Assembly: GCA_938046585.1 (NCBI GenBank)
Contig: CALIWR010000003.1
Coordinates: 143,972-207,971, forward strand
DNA: 64,000 nt
Direction: 5' to 3'
From: an uncultured Propionibacteriaceae bacterium
Lineage (GTDB): Bacteria; Actinomycetota; Actinomycetes; Propionibacteriales; Propionibacteriaceae
The position numbers and the translations under genes are program-made. The stretch's first letter is position 1. The number at the start of each line of letters is the position of its first letter. Below the pieces are notes generated by a model. The model saw only the letters and a list, made by a program, of their open reading frames with translations. It was not told where the DNA came from and did not search any database. Below are positions 16,610 through 25,538 of the stretch, piece after piece.

Positions 16610-18283
16610 CTAGGCCGCAGACCAACCCACCATGGTCCAGTCGTAGTTCTCGAACTGCGAGGCGCCGTAGTTCACCAGCCCCTTCTTCACTGAGAAGACC
16701 ACAGGGGTTGCGTAGAACGGGATGAGGGTGTAGTCGCTCAGCATCGCTTCAGCCATCTGGTTACCCAGTTCGATCCGCTTCTCCGGATCGAATTCGGAGT
16801 TCGCCTTCTGATTCAGCTCGGCGATCTTCGGGTTGGCGTAACCGGTATGGTTCTGCTTCGAGTCGATCGGGCTGAGGATGTTGGCCGCGGACTGCAACGG
16901 ATAAAGGGTGCCCTTCCACGTAAACGTCGCCAGATCGAAGTTCTTCACGTTGATGTAGCTCTTGAAGTACTGATCGCCCGGGACCGTCTGCAAGTCGATC
17001 TTGAATCCGATTGCGTTCAGGTCCTTCTGGATCTGGGTAGCCCGGTCGATGTTGGACTTCGTGCCGGCTGGGACCGTGATCGAGAACAACAACGACTTGC
17101 CGTCCTTGGCGTACACGCCGTCCGAACCCTTGGTGTAGCCGGCGTCCTTGAGCATCTGCTCCGCCTTGGCCGGGTCCTGCTTATCCAGGGCACCGTGGTA
17201 CACATCCTGGTAGCCCTTCTGGCCCGGCACGTAGACGGGGTTGTTGACCAGGCTCACCGGCACCTCGAAGGGGCCGACGACCGCCTGCCCTATCAGGGTG
17301 CGGTTGATCGCCAGACCCATTGCCTGGCGGACCTTGATATCACCCAACGCACCGCGGGTGGTGTTGATCGTGATGTGGCTCCAGGACAGGCCGTTGGTCT
17401 TCTGGATCGACCCGTCGGCGCGCTTCTTGGCGGTGGCGTACTCGTTGCCGTTCTCCAGTTCGCGGGCGTCGAGCTCACCATTGGCGAAGGCCTGCGGCGC
17501 CTGGGCCTGGGTCACCACCTTGAAGATGATGGTGTCCAGCTTGCCCTGCCTTCCCCACCACTTCGGATTGCGCTCCAGGGTGATGACCTGGCCGTTGGTG
17601 TCGATGCTCTTCACCCGGTACGGACCATACGACGGGGTCGACTTGGTCGTGTAACCCTTGTTGAAGGCCTCAGGGCTATTCGAGATCGAGGCCGGCAGCG
17701 AGGGAAACACGAGGCTCTGCCAGTCGGCGTACTGGCCTTTGAATTCGACCTCACCGGTGAACTGGTCGGTGGTCTGGCGGACCTCCTTGACGTCCTCCGA
17801 TCCCTTGGTGGAGGCGACCTGGTAGGCGGGGTTCGTGCCCGACTGGGCAGCGATCTGCGCCTTGAGGTCGTTGATGGTGATCGGGGTGCCATCCTCCCAG
17901 ACCGCTTTCGGGTTGTACTTCACCGAGATCACGGTCGGGTTCTGGGATTTCACGGTGGCGGACTCGATGTAGTCCTTGTTGAAGCTGAGCGTGCCGTCCG
18001 CCGCGGCCCGGATCTCGGCCTCGTAGCCCATCGGCTGGCGGATCTTGGTCAGGTCATTCAGGGCACCGTCGGCCTGGTTGCTGTTCCAATTGTCCGGGAT
18101 CTGGCTGACTGACAGCGTCAGCGTACCGCCGTTCTTCACCATGTCGTAGTCGGCCCGGACCCAGTCGGTGTTGGGCAGCGGGGCATTCGAGGTCTTGTTC
18201 GCGGTCTGCTGGCAGCCGGTGAGCGCGATCGCCGCTGCGGTCACCAGCACGGCGATCTTTCTCGGAAGGGTCGCGACCCTCAT
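16610..18283 (-). CDS. Oligopeptide ABC transporter substrate-binding lipoprotein (SBP_bac_5)
   Basis: This 557-residue binding protein is exported by a lipoprotein signal: a basic N-terminus MRVATLPRKIAV, a hydrophobic core and the lipobox ALTGC. The mature protein carries GGTLTLSVSQIPDNWN, AVWEDGTPITINDLKAQIAA, ITLERNPKWWGRQGKLDTII and the Asn-Arg boundary region VRQAMGLAINRTLIG. All of these are typical of dipeptide/oligopeptide binding proteins of actinobacteria. The ATG is preceded by AGGAG and overlaps the stop of the fused ATPase gene by 4 bases. It is the last gene of the operon and is followed by a clear hairpin terminator. Peptide uptake is the likely role, but the exact ligand is unknown. 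Confidence 0.92.
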   Translation of the reverse strand: MRVATLPRKIAVLVTAAAIALTGCQQTANKTSNAPLPNTDWVRADYDMVKNGGTLTLSVSQIPDNWNSNQADGALNDLTKIRQPMGYEAEIRAAADGTLSFNKDYIESATVKSQNPTVISVKYNPKAVWEDGTPITINDLKAQIAAQSGTNPAYQVASTKGSEDVKEVRQTTDQFTGEVEFKGQYADWQSLVFPSLPASISNSPEAFNKGYTTKSTPSYGPYRVKSIDTNGQVITLERNPKWWGRQGKLDTIIFKVVTQAQAPQAFANGELDARELENGNEYATAKKRADGSIQKTNGLSWSHITINTTRGALGDIKVRQAMGLAINRTLIGQAVVGPFEVPVSLVNNPVYVPGQKGYQDVYHGALDKQDPAKAEQMLKDAGYTKGSDGVYAKDGKSLLFSITVPAGTKSNIDRATQIQKDLNAIGFKIDLQTVPGDQYFKSYINVKNFDLATFTWKGTLYPLQSAANILSPIDSKQNHTGYANPKIAELNQKANSEFDPEKRIELGNQMAEAMLSDYTLIPFYATPVVFSVKKGLVNYGASQFENYDWTMVGWSAA

Positions 18284-20388
18284 TCCTGCTCCTTTGTGAG
18301 GTTGTCTTCTCGCGGTTGCGAGGATGGATCCTCGTCGAGCAGATACGTCTGCTCGGCGTGGTGGCACGCTACATCGGCACCGCCGACGGTGCGTAGGCCG
18401 GGATCGGCATCGGTACACAAACGTTGTAGATCCTGCGGCATCCGGGCATGCAGTGGGCAGCGGCTGCGGAAGCTGCAGCCGCGGATCTCCTCCGTCGGCG
18501 ATGGCAGATCGCCCTTCAGCACGATCCGCACCCGGCTGCGTTCCAGGTCCGGGTCCGGCACCGGCACCGCCGACATCAGCGCCCGCGTGTACGGGTGCCG
18601 CGGTGTGGCGTACACCTCTTCGACCGGCCCGTATTCGACGATCCGGCCCAGATACATCACCGCTACCGTGTCCGCGATCTGACGTACCACTGCCAGGTCG
18701 TGGGCGACGAAGACGTACGCCAGGCCAAGCCGGTCACGCAGATCCTCCAGCAGGTTCACCACCCCGGCCTGCACCGACACGTCCAACGCCGACACCGGCT
18801 CGTCGAGCACGATCAGCGACGGGTTGGTGACCAGCGCCCGAGCTACCCCGATCCGCTGCCGCTGCCCGCCGGAGAACTCATGTGGATACCGCTCGGCCAT
18901 GTCCGGATCTAGGCCGACCAGTTCCAACATCTCGCTGACCTTGGCGGCTCGCTCCGCGGCCCCTACCCCGTGCACCGTCAACGGTTCGCCGACCAGGTCC
19001 CCGACCGGCAGTCGCGGGTCGAGAGCCGCCATCGGGTCTTGGAACACGATCTGGACCTTCGCCTGCAGGGCGCGGCGTTGAGCTCGGGTCGCGGTCGTCA
19101 CATCCTGCCCGGCGATCGTGATGGTGCCGCCTTGCGGTTTGGCCATCTCCATCACTTCTAGAATCGCGGTGGTCTTGCCGCAGCCTGATTCGCCGACCAG
19201 TCCTAGGGTCTCCCCGGCGTGCAGCGTGAACGAAACCCCGTCCACGGCCCGGACCGTTCCGATCCGGCGTTTGAAAACTGACCCCTTGGTTAGCGGGAAA
19301 TGCCGTACCAGGTTGGTGACCTCCAATACCGGCACCCGCTCGGTCTGCTTCTGGCGCGGCAGGAAGTCCGGACGCGGGAAAATGTCGGCCGCCCGCAGCT
19401 GCCCACCGGCGATCTCCTCGGCCCGGTGACAGGCGCAGACGTGATCGTCTTGGTCGAGCACCGGCTGCAGGTCCGGCTCGGTCTCCAGACAGGGCGCCTG
19501 GGCGGCGGGGCAGCGCGGCGCGAACGGGCAGCCTTGCGGCAGCTGCGCCAGCGACGGCGGCCGGCCTTCCAACGGCACCAGCCGCTGGTCGGACACCGTG
19601 AGCATGTTGGGGACACTACGCAGTAGCCCGATCGTGTACGGCATCCGCGGCTCAGCGAAGATCGTCCGTACGTCGCTCTGCTCGATGATCCGCCCGGCGT
19701 ACATCACCGCTACCCGGTCCACGTTACCGGCGACCACTCCCAGGTCGTGGGTGATCAGCACTACCGCCGCGCCGGTGATCTCTTTGGCCCGCTGCAATAC
19801 GTCTAAGACTTGCGCCTGGATGGTGACGTCGAGAGCGGTGGTCGGCTCATCGGCGATGATCAAGTCCGGGTCGTTCGCGATCGCGATCGCGATCATCGCC
19901 CGCTGCCGCATGCCACCCGAGAATTCGTGCGGGAAGGCCTTGGCGCGTCGTTCCGGGGCCGGGATCCCGACCACCTTGAGCAGCTCGACGGCCCGGCTGG
20001 CGGCCGCCTGACGCGAGATCGTCTTGTTGTGTAGCAGCAGGGCCTCGGCGATCTGGTCGCCGACACGGTACACCGGGGTCAGCGCCGACAGCGGGTCTTG
20101 GAAGACCATCGCGATCTCGCTGCCCCGTAGCCGTGATAATTCCCGGTCACCCATCTGCAGTAGTGGCTTGCCGTTGTAGTGGATCTCTCCGCTGACCCGT
20201 GCCGAGTCCGGCAGTAGCCCCATCACCGCCAGCGACGAGACCGACTTGCCCGAGCCAGATTCGCCGACCAGCCCGAGGAATTCTCCACGGTGGACCTGGT
20301 ACGACACCCCCCGTACGGCGTGTACGTCGCCATTGCGGGCGGGAAAGGTGACGTGCAGGTCCTTGACCTCCAGCAACACCTCAGCCAC
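18280..20388 (-). CDS. Fused DppD-DppF-type ABC ATPase
   Basis: Two complete nucleotide-binding domains lie in one 702-residue chain. The first has Walker A GESGSGKS near residue 41, signature FSGGMRQRAMIAIAIA and Walker B LIIADEPTTALDVTIQ. It ends with the oligopeptide-type extension containing CPFAPRCPAAQAPC. The second has Walker A GESGCGKTT near 400, signature FSGGQRQRIGVARALV and Walker B LIVLDEPVSALDVSVQ, and ends with CSFRSRCPLHARMPQDLQ. The order corresponds to DppD followed by DppF. Such fusions are known in actinobacteria. The start overlaps the end of the OppC-type permease gene by 8 bases and the stop overlaps the binding-protein start by 4. Confidence 0.93.
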   Translation of the reverse strand: MAEVLLEVKDLHVTFPARNGDVHAVRGVSYQVHRGEFLGLVGESGSGKSVSSLAVMGLLPDSARVSGEIHYNGKPLLQMGDRELSRLRGSEIAMVFQDPLSALTPVYRVGDQIAEALLLHNKTISRQAAASRAVELLKVVGIPAPERRAKAFPHEFSGGMRQRAMIAIAIANDPDLIIADEPTTALDVTIQAQVLDVLQRAKEITGAAVVLITHDLGVVAGNVDRVAVMYAGRIIEQSDVRTIFAEPRMPYTIGLLRSVPNMLTVSDQRLVPLEGRPPSLAQLPQGCPFAPRCPAAQAPCLETEPDLQPVLDQDDHVCACHRAEEIAGGQLRAADIFPRPDFLPRQKQTERVPVLEVTNLVRHFPLTKGSVFKRRIGTVRAVDGVSFTLHAGETLGLVGESGCGKTTAILEVMEMAKPQGGTITIAGQDVTTATRAQRRALQAKVQIVFQDPMAALDPRLPVGDLVGEPLTVHGVGAAERAAKVSEMLELVGLDPDMAERYPHEFSGGQRQRIGVARALVTNPSLIVLDEPVSALDVSVQAGVVNLLEDLRDRLGLAYVFVAHDLAVVRQIADTVAVMYLGRIVEYGPVEEVYATPRHPYTRALMSAVPVPDPDLERSRVRIVLKGDLPSPTEEIRGCSFRSRCPLHARMPQDLQRLCTDADPGLRTVGGADVACHHAEQTYLLDEDPSSQPREDNLTKEQE

Positions 20389-21310
20389 GGTTCACCTCGC
20401 TGGTCGGGTCGATGGCGTCGCGCAGGGCATCGCCGAGCAGATTCACGCCGGTCAGCAGCAGGACCAGGCACAGGGCCGGGAAGACGAACAGCCAGGGGCT
20501 GGTCACCGCCGCCGCCTGCCCATCCTGCAGCAGGGTGCCTAGCGACACATTCGGCGGCTGGATCCCCAGCCCGAAGTAACTCAACGCGGTCTCCCCCAGG
20601 ATCGCCCCCACCACGCCCAGACAGGCGTCGATAATCAGCAGCGAGGCCACATTCGGGATGATGTGGCGCCCCAGGGTGGTCCAGGTCGAGACCCCCATAA
20701 ACCGGGCCGCCTTCACGAATTCCCGCTCCCGTAGCGACTTCGTCATGTTCTTCACGACCTGCGCGGCCACCATCCAGCCGAAGGCTGCCAAGATCAGGAT
20801 CAGCAGCGTCCAGGAGACCTTCGCCAGCAACGGCGAGACCACCAGCAGCACGTAGAACACCGGCAGCGCCAGCAGCAGATTGATGAACCAGCTGATGACC
20901 GCCTCGACTGCGCCGCCCAGGTAGCCGGCCAGTGAACCTAAGACCGCGGCGATGATGGTGGCTAGTGGCCCGGCGAGCAGCCCGATGATCAGGGATTTCT
21001 GCAGCCCGGCGATTACTCGGGCATACACATCCTGCCCGATCGAATCGGTTCCGAACCAGTGCTGGGGGCTGGGTGGCTGCATCAGCGCGTACGGGTCCTG
21101 GGAGCTGAAGGTGTGGGCATTGGGCATGTTGCCCAGCAGCGCCAGCAGCACGATCAGGACGAGCAGCCCTGCGCCGGCCCAGAACTGCGGGCGTTGGACC
21201 AGCCGGGCCCGGATCTGGCGTCCCCGCGAGACCGGCTTGCCGCGTGGCCGCTCCGATGCCGGTTCGGTCACGATAGCGACCTCGGTCTCGTCCCTCGGTT
21301 CGGTGGTCAC
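20381..21310 (-). CDS. Oligopeptide ABC transporter permease (DppC/OppC type)
   Basis: This 309-residue BPD_transp_1 permease has a hydrophilic N-terminal tail of about 40 residues, one helix, and then the OppC landmark HWFGTDSIGQDVYARVIAGL. The coupling loop LREREFVKAARFMGVSTWTT is near residue 200, and the end SYFGLGIQPPNVSLGTLLQD is typical of the C-type subunit. It lies between the OppB-type permease and the fused ATPase, overlapping the ATPase start by 8 bases. The two permeases should form the heterodimeric channel. The gene context, with a single fused ATPase, means the complex needs only four polypeptides. Confidence 0.93.
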   Translation of the reverse strand: MTTEPRDETEVAIVTEPASERPRGKPVSRGRQIRARLVQRPQFWAGAGLLVLIVLLALLGNMPNAHTFSSQDPYALMQPPSPQHWFGTDSIGQDVYARVIAGLQKSLIIGLLAGPLATIIAAVLGSLAGYLGGAVEAVISWFINLLLALPVFYVLLVVSPLLAKVSWTLLILILAAFGWMVAAQVVKNMTKSLREREFVKAARFMGVSTWTTLGRHIIPNVASLLIIDACLGVVGAILGETALSYFGLGIQPPNVSLGTLLQDGQAAAVTSPWLFVFPALCLVLLLTGVNLLGDALRDAIDPTSEVNRG

Positions 21311-21313
21311 CTC

Positions 21314-22297
21314 TTACACCCTCACTCGCGGGTCCAGCGCCGCGTACAGGAACTCGGCCAGCATCGACGAGAACAGCACCAAGATCGCGGCGAAGGCGAC
21401 CGAGCCGACCGAGCCGTTGACGTCGGCCTGGGAGACCGAGTCGATCGCGTACTGACCCATGCCCTTCCACGAGAACACCAGCTCCAGGAAGGTGGCTCCA
21501 CCAAGCAGGGTCCCGAAGGTGTACGCGAAATAGGTCGACATCGGGATCAGGGCCACCCGGACCCCATGCTTGATCAGCGCCCAGGTCCGGGTCGCGCCCT
21601 TGGCCCGGGCGGTACGGATGTAGTCCGAGCCGAGCACGTCCAGCATGATCGCCCGCTGGTAGCGCGAATACGAGGCCGACTGCAGCAGTATCAAGGCGAT
21701 CGTCGGCAGCAGCAGGTGGTTGATCCGGTCGGTGAACTGCGGCCAGAAGCCGGTGATTCCCGGCGTGTACTGCCCCGAGAAGCGCAGCACCTGGTCGCCG
21801 AAGACGTTGATGTTGAGCCAGGTGGCGCCGATCATCAGCAGCACCCCGCTGACGAAGGTGGGGGTCGAGATCAGCACGTACGAGGTGTACGTGATCAGCT
21901 GGTCGGAGAGCTTGTACTGGCGTACCGCGCCCCAGACCCCGAGGCTGACTCCGACCAGGGCCGCCAAGATCGCACCGACGATCAGCAGCCGCAGGCTGAT
22001 CCCGGCCTTGAGCGCGATCTGGGAGGTCACCTCAGCGCCGGAGAAGTCTTTGTTCAGCGAGCCGCGGGTCACGATCCGGACCAGCCAGTCCCAGGTCCGC
22101 ACCAGGACCGGGACCTTAGGGTTGACCCCCATCTCGTTCAGGATCCCGTCGATGGCCTCCTGCGGGATCGGGGGGTTCTTGCCCTGGTATCGCCGGGAGG
22201 GGTCCATGAAGGAACTGCAGGCCATGTACGCGAAGATCGTCGCGATCGACGTCAGGATGAAGTAGTTGACGAACCGCCTGGCCAGATGGCGAATCAC
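21314..22297 (-). CDS. Oligopeptide ABC transporter permease (DppB/OppB type)
   Basis: This permease of about 327 residues is the first structural gene of the operon. It starts IRHLARRFVNYFILTSIATI after a GTG, a typical OppB N-terminus. It then carries VLVRTWDWLVRIVTRGSLNK, the coupling loop RAIMLDVLGSDYIRTARAKG and LELVFSWKGMGQYAIDSVSQ. The long insert before the second helix, with a KNPPIPQEAIDGIL stretch, is characteristic of actinobacterial members. The GTG at 22297 overlaps the TGA of a 18-codon leader frame that has a strong ribosome-binding site. An alternative in-frame GTG lies at 22324. The stop is 3 bases from the next gene. Confidence 0.9.
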   Translation of the reverse strand: MIRHLARRFVNYFILTSIATIFAYMACSSFMDPSRRYQGKNPPIPQEAIDGILNEMGVNPKVPVLVRTWDWLVRIVTRGSLNKDFSGAEVTSQIALKAGISLRLLIVGAILAALVGVSLGVWGAVRQYKLSDQLITYTSYVLISTPTFVSGVLLMIGATWLNINVFGDQVLRFSGQYTPGITGFWPQFTDRINHLLLPTIALILLQSASYSRYQRAIMLDVLGSDYIRTARAKGATRTWALIKHGVRVALIPMSTYFAYTFGTLLGGATFLELVFSWKGMGQYAIDSVSQADVNGSVGSVAFAAILVLFSSMLAEFLYAALDPRVRV

Positions 22298-22350
22298 AAG
22301 TCCGCCTGGGTCGAGGCGGGGCACGCTGCCCGGTCAAGACCTTCCATCAT
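22294..22350 (-). CDS. Possible 18-codon leader peptide coupled to the oligopeptide permease start
   Basis: On the minus strand, GGGGGAGG stands immediately before ATGATGGAAGGTCTTGACC, giving a short frame MMEGLDRAACPASTQADL. The frame ends in TTGTGA, where the stop TGA overlaps the GTG start of the permease gene. The ribosome-binding site is much stronger than anything near the permease start itself. This arrangement suggests translational coupling. The peptide itself shows no run of one amino acid that would indicate classical attenuation. It could also be chance. Confidence 0.35.
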   Translation of the reverse strand: MMEGLDRAACPASTQADL

Positions 22351-22474
22351 CCTCCCCCTGTGGTCTGTTGTGGTGGCACTGGAATATACCCAACCGTTTG
22401 GTCGGAGCGGACCCGCGTAGCCGAATCGGGTGCTAGTCTGGCCTTGCCCCCGTCCTCCTGGAAGGACTCACACC

Positions 22475-22786
22475 ATGGACCTTGAGGTCACCCCTTCGGC
22501 TGTGCACCGGGCGGCTGCGGCGCTAGAGCAGAACGTCGACCATCTGACTGCTCTGGCTCGTACCCCGATCAACCACACTCCTAACCCTGGCTTTCGTACC
22601 GATGAGGTGCTGGCGCAGGCGCTGCCCCAGCTGCAGGCCGACCTGGCGCAGTTCGCGAGGTCACTAGCTACGGTGGCGCGGCAGATGCACGATTCTGCTG
22701 CTCTGGTCACCAAGGTCGACGATGCGGCCGCCGTAGCTGCCTCCACCATCGTCAGCCCGACGGCGCAGAGCGGGCAGGAGTCATGA
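22475..22786 (+). CDS. Small WXG100/EspC-like type VII secretion partner protein
   Basis: This 103-residue protein is largely helical, starting MDLEVTPSAVHRAAAALEQN, with heptad-like spacing through residues 5-35 and 50-85. That size and layout match the small ESX/EspC-like proteins placed directly before type VII effectors in actinobacteria. There is no clear WXG motif in the turn, where HTPNPGFRTDEV stands instead. GGAAGGA lies about 10 bases before the ATG. The stop overlaps the start of the protease gene by 4 bases, so the two are made together. It probably serves as secretion partner or targeting helper of the downstream effector; that role is inferred from position. Confidence 0.65.
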   Translation: MDLEVTPSAVHRAAAALEQNVDHLTALARTPINHTPNPGFRTDEVLAQALPQLQADLAQFARSLATVARQMHDSAALVTKVDDAAAVAASTIVSPTAQSGQES

Positions 22787-24003
22787 AGACCTACCGGGAG
22801 CTTCGCCAGTTCAACCCTGACGGATGGCGGGTGATCGTTGACCAGCTCAGCAGGTACGCTGACGAGCTGGATTCGCAGGCCGTCTCGGTGAGCCAGTTGT
22901 CCGAGTCTGTGCGAAGTGCCTGGCCGGACCAGATCGGCCAGCAGATCGCCAATACCATGCAACGTCAGGCGGACCGGTACCGTGATGTGGCTCGGCGCTA
23001 CCGGACTGCGTCCCAGATGCTGAACAACGTCAACGATCAGATGATTCGACTGCGCGACCAGGTCATCAAGATCGAGGAGGTCTGCAACCGCACCCATATG
23101 GTCATCCATGATTCGGGCATCATCGTGCCGGACATGGGCTACCTCATCAGCCGGGGCTTGATCAATCCTGACAAGTTCGTTCTGGCGCAGCAGGCCCTGA
23201 GCCTCTCGCGGGCGCTGAGGGCTGTGCTCCAGCAGGCAACCGTGCTGGATCAGATGCTGGCCCAGAACATGGCCACTCTCCTCGGAGGCGTGAAGCTACC
23301 CGATGTCGAGCTGGGGCCGCTCGACATGACCGACGAGGGGATCCTCGACCAGGTCAAGAATAATACGCAAGGCGATTACGGCCACTGCGCCTTTCTGGCG
23401 CCGCTGTTGAGTATCGGCGCTGCTGATCCGGATTTCATCCGACGCCACGTACATTTCGACCCCAGCAGCCAAACCTATCGAGTAACGCTATACGACCCGA
23501 AAACCGGGCAGCCGAAGACCGTGGTGGTTGATCCCCGAAAGATCGACCCGGGTGCTGGACGGGTCCAGGGCTCTCGTGAGATCACGTATCTGTCGGTCTA
23601 TCAGCAGGCTGTCCTGCAGGAACATCCCGACATCCAGCACTACAACTTCGAGCTCACCCAGAAGATCGTTCGCGGCAAGGCCGCACCCGAGGCGACGACC
23701 CGGGAGGTCGGTTTCTCCGAGATCCGGCATTCCTTGTCTGCCCGTCCGCCCGCAGCGGTGATGGTCGCTACACCGGGGGCGCAGCAAGTTGACGCCAATA
23801 CCCCGTTCGAGTCGCGGGTCGCGCCAGGGCATGCGTACTCGGTGGTCGGTTTCGACTCCGAAGGTCGGATCGTGCTCCGCAACCCATGGGGCGAAGACGC
23901 GGTGGCGGCGGGTGGTATCCGATACCCAGCTGAGGTCCGTATGACCGAGGCGGAATATCGCAAATTCCTCCATGGCGTCACGATCATCGACCCTCCGATG
24001 TAG
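22783..24003 (+). CDS. Type VII effector candidate: helical N-terminus plus calpain-like cysteine protease
   Basis: This 406-residue protein combines a helical WXG100/LXG-like N-terminus (residues 1 to about 165, with SVRSAWPDQIGQQIAN carrying the tryptophan turn) with a C-terminal peptidase C2-like domain. The calpain signature appears as TQGDYGHCAFLAPLLSIG, with the presumed nucleophile Cys202. The catalytic histidine is His350 in APGHAYSVVGFD, and the asparagine is Asn367 in IVLRNPWGE. The intervening VHFDPSSQTYRVTLYDP is also calpain-like. The architecture fits a secreted protease toxin or effector of the type VII system. Downstream genes at 24017-25645 are candidate immunity or accessory factors. 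No secretion apparatus genes lie in the window. Confidence 0.8.
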   Translation: MKTYRELRQFNPDGWRVIVDQLSRYADELDSQAVSVSQLSESVRSAWPDQIGQQIANTMQRQADRYRDVARRYRTASQMLNNVNDQMIRLRDQVIKIEEVCNRTHMVIHDSGIIVPDMGYLISRGLINPDKFVLAQQALSLSRALRAVLQQATVLDQMLAQNMATLLGGVKLPDVELGPLDMTDEGILDQVKNNTQGDYGHCAFLAPLLSIGAADPDFIRRHVHFDPSSQTYRVTLYDPKTGQPKTVVVDPRKIDPGAGRVQGSREITYLSVYQQAVLQEHPDIQHYNFELTQKIVRGKAAPEATTREVGFSEIRHSLSARPPAAVMVATPGAQQVDANTPFESRVAPGHAYSVVGFDSEGRIVLRNPWGEDAVAAGGIRYPAEVRMTEAEYRKFLHGVTIIDPPM

Positions 24004-24016
24004 ATAGGCGATCACG

Positions 24017-24412
24017 ATGGATATCATTCAGCGTCAGCAGCAGTGGACTCGCCGCTACGGCCCGGTCTTGGATCGGCTGCGAGATGACTTCGAGAAATTG
24101 CTGGGCCCTCTGGTCTGGTTCGATCGCGCCGACACCGAGGTGGTCGAGGATGCCCACGGCGAGCAGGTGCTACGGGTCGGTCCGGTTAGCGCGGTCGGAA
24201 CCTCCGTCCACGCATACGAGATATCTCAGCTCGATTCACTGGTCAACGATGCCGTTCAGGCTGCGGAGTTCGGGAATCCACCCGAACAGGACCTGATCAA
24301 TGGCTACGTCCGATTCCGGGTTCGCGATCGCAAGCTCAAGGGCGTGCTGTACTGCCTGATTCGCGGACGTATCGATATGTATGTCGACACGGTTCTGGAG
24401 GAGATCCCATGA
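24017..24412 (+). CDS. Unknown 131-residue protein, candidate immunity factor of the protease effector
   Basis: I do not recognise a family. The chain starts MDIIQRQQQWTRRYGPVLDR, continues as helix to about residue 35, and then alternates short strand-like stretches such as QVLRVGPVSAVGTSVHAYEI with a second helix and ends FRVRDRKLKGVLYCLIRGRI. It has no signal peptide, so it should be cytoplasmic. It begins 13 bases after the protease gene and its stop overlaps the start of the first lipoprotein gene by 4 bases. The position between an effector and its lipoproteins suggests immunity or chaperone function. That is inference from the operon only. Confidence 0.6.
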   Translation: MDIIQRQQQWTRRYGPVLDRLRDDFEKLLGPLVWFDRADTEVVEDAHGEQVLRVGPVSAVGTSVHAYEISQLDSLVNDAVQAAEFGNPPEQDLINGYVRFRVRDRKLKGVLYCLIRGRIDMYVDTVLEEIP

Positions 24413-24999
24413 GACGCAGAATCTTCGCTTGTCTGGTGGTGGTGTGGGTGGCGGCGGCCTGTGCGGCGGGTGGTGGATCTCAGAGCACTCCGGTTCCGAG
24501 TCCGTCGCCGAGTGTCGTGACTAGCCCGGGGGATACTCCGCGTGGGTCGAATGAGCCGACGGGGCCGACGCGTGAGTTGCCGTGGCCGACTCCGGCTGCG
24601 CAGGCGATCGATCAGAAGACCATGGAGGAGCGTTATCGGCCGATTGTGGTCGATGCGATGGCGGCTGCCGAGCAGCAGTTCGGGCCGATGCAGTGGACTG
24701 AGACTCCTCACTCCCGATTCGAGAGGTCACTCAATCGTACTTGTTCGCTTGCGATCTGGGCTCGTGGCTATAATACGGCTCTTGGTGGGCCTTCGGTGGG
24801 GTGGCTGGATCGTCATAATCAGTTTTTGGCTCGGTATGGTTTTGATCCGATTACTGCCGAGCGCTGGTCGGCTGGTGGGCACACTGTGTTGGCAACGGCT
24901 AAGCCTGCTGAGAATGTGGCGTATTCAGTGTCCTGGAATGGTGCAGGGATGTTAATCCTGGTCGAGGTCGGCGCTGTTCCTTCTCAATGTGAGTGGTGA
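24409..24999 (+). CDS. Putative lipoprotein of the type VII locus, copy 1
   Basis: This 196-residue protein starts MRRRIFACLVVVWVAAAC, a short lipoprotein signal with lipobox AAAC. A proline-serine-threonine linker follows (STPVPSPSPSVVTSPGDTPR), then a globular domain containing FERSLNRTCSLAIWARGYNT, GPSVGWLDRHNQFLARYGFD and TVLATAKPAENVAYSVSWNG. Codons are richer in A/T at the third position than those of neighbouring housekeeping genes. The gene overlaps the upstream unknown gene by 4 bases. A nearly identical copy follows at once. Surface lipoproteins act as immunity partners of some type VII effectors in Firmicutes, so a protective role is plausible but unproven. Confidence 0.75.
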   Translation: MRRRIFACLVVVWVAAACAAGGGSQSTPVPSPSPSVVTSPGDTPRGSNEPTGPTRELPWPTPAAQAIDQKTMEERYRPIVVDAMAAAEQQFGPMQWTETPHSRFERSLNRTCSLAIWARGYNTALGGPSVGWLDRHNQFLARYGFDPITAERWSAGGHTVLATAKPAENVAYSVSWNGAGMLILVEVGAVPSQCEW

Positions 25000-25538
25000 A
25001 ATGTCTCTTATGAAACGGCAGGTTCTTGCCTGTCTGGTGGTGTGGGTGGCGGCGGCCTGTGCGGCGGGTGGTGGATCTCAGAGCACTCCGGTTCCGAGTC
25101 CGTCGCCGAGTGTCGTGACTAGCCCGGGGGATACTCCGCGTGGGTCGAATGAGCCGACGGGGCCGACGCGTGAGTTGCCGTGGCCGACTCCGGCTGCGCA
25201 GGCGATCGATCAGAAGACCATGGAGGAGCGTTATCGGCCGATTGTGGTCGATGCGATGGCGGCTGCCGAGCAGCAGTTCGGGCCGATGCAGTGGACTGAG
25301 ACTCCTCACTCCCGATTCGAGAGGTCACTCAATCGTACTTGTTCGCTTGCGATCTGGGCTCGTGGCTATAATACGGCTCTTGGTGGGCCTTCGGTGGGGT
25401 GGCTGGATCGTCATAATCAGTTTTTGGCTCGGTATGGTTTTGATCCGATTACTGCCGAGCGCTGGTCGGCTGGTGGGCACACTGTGTTGGCAACGGCTAA
25501 GCCTGCTGAGAATGTGGCGTATTCAGTGTCCTGGAATG
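24435..25538 (+). repeat. Tandem duplication, about 500 bp identical at 598-bp offset
   Basis: Positions of about 24435-24940 are repeated at 25033-25538 with no difference that I can see across both lipoprotein bodies. Divergence begins at the signal-peptide region on one side and after TCCTGGAATGG on the other. Third-codon positions are conserved too, so the copies have not had time to drift or are being homogenised. Confidence 0.88.

Noticed and set aside
16847..18112. A 421-residue plus-strand open frame across the peptide-binding lipoprotein gene
   Set aside because: The minus-strand gene has a clear lipobox and family motifs. The plus frame has none and is a shadow of high-GC codons.
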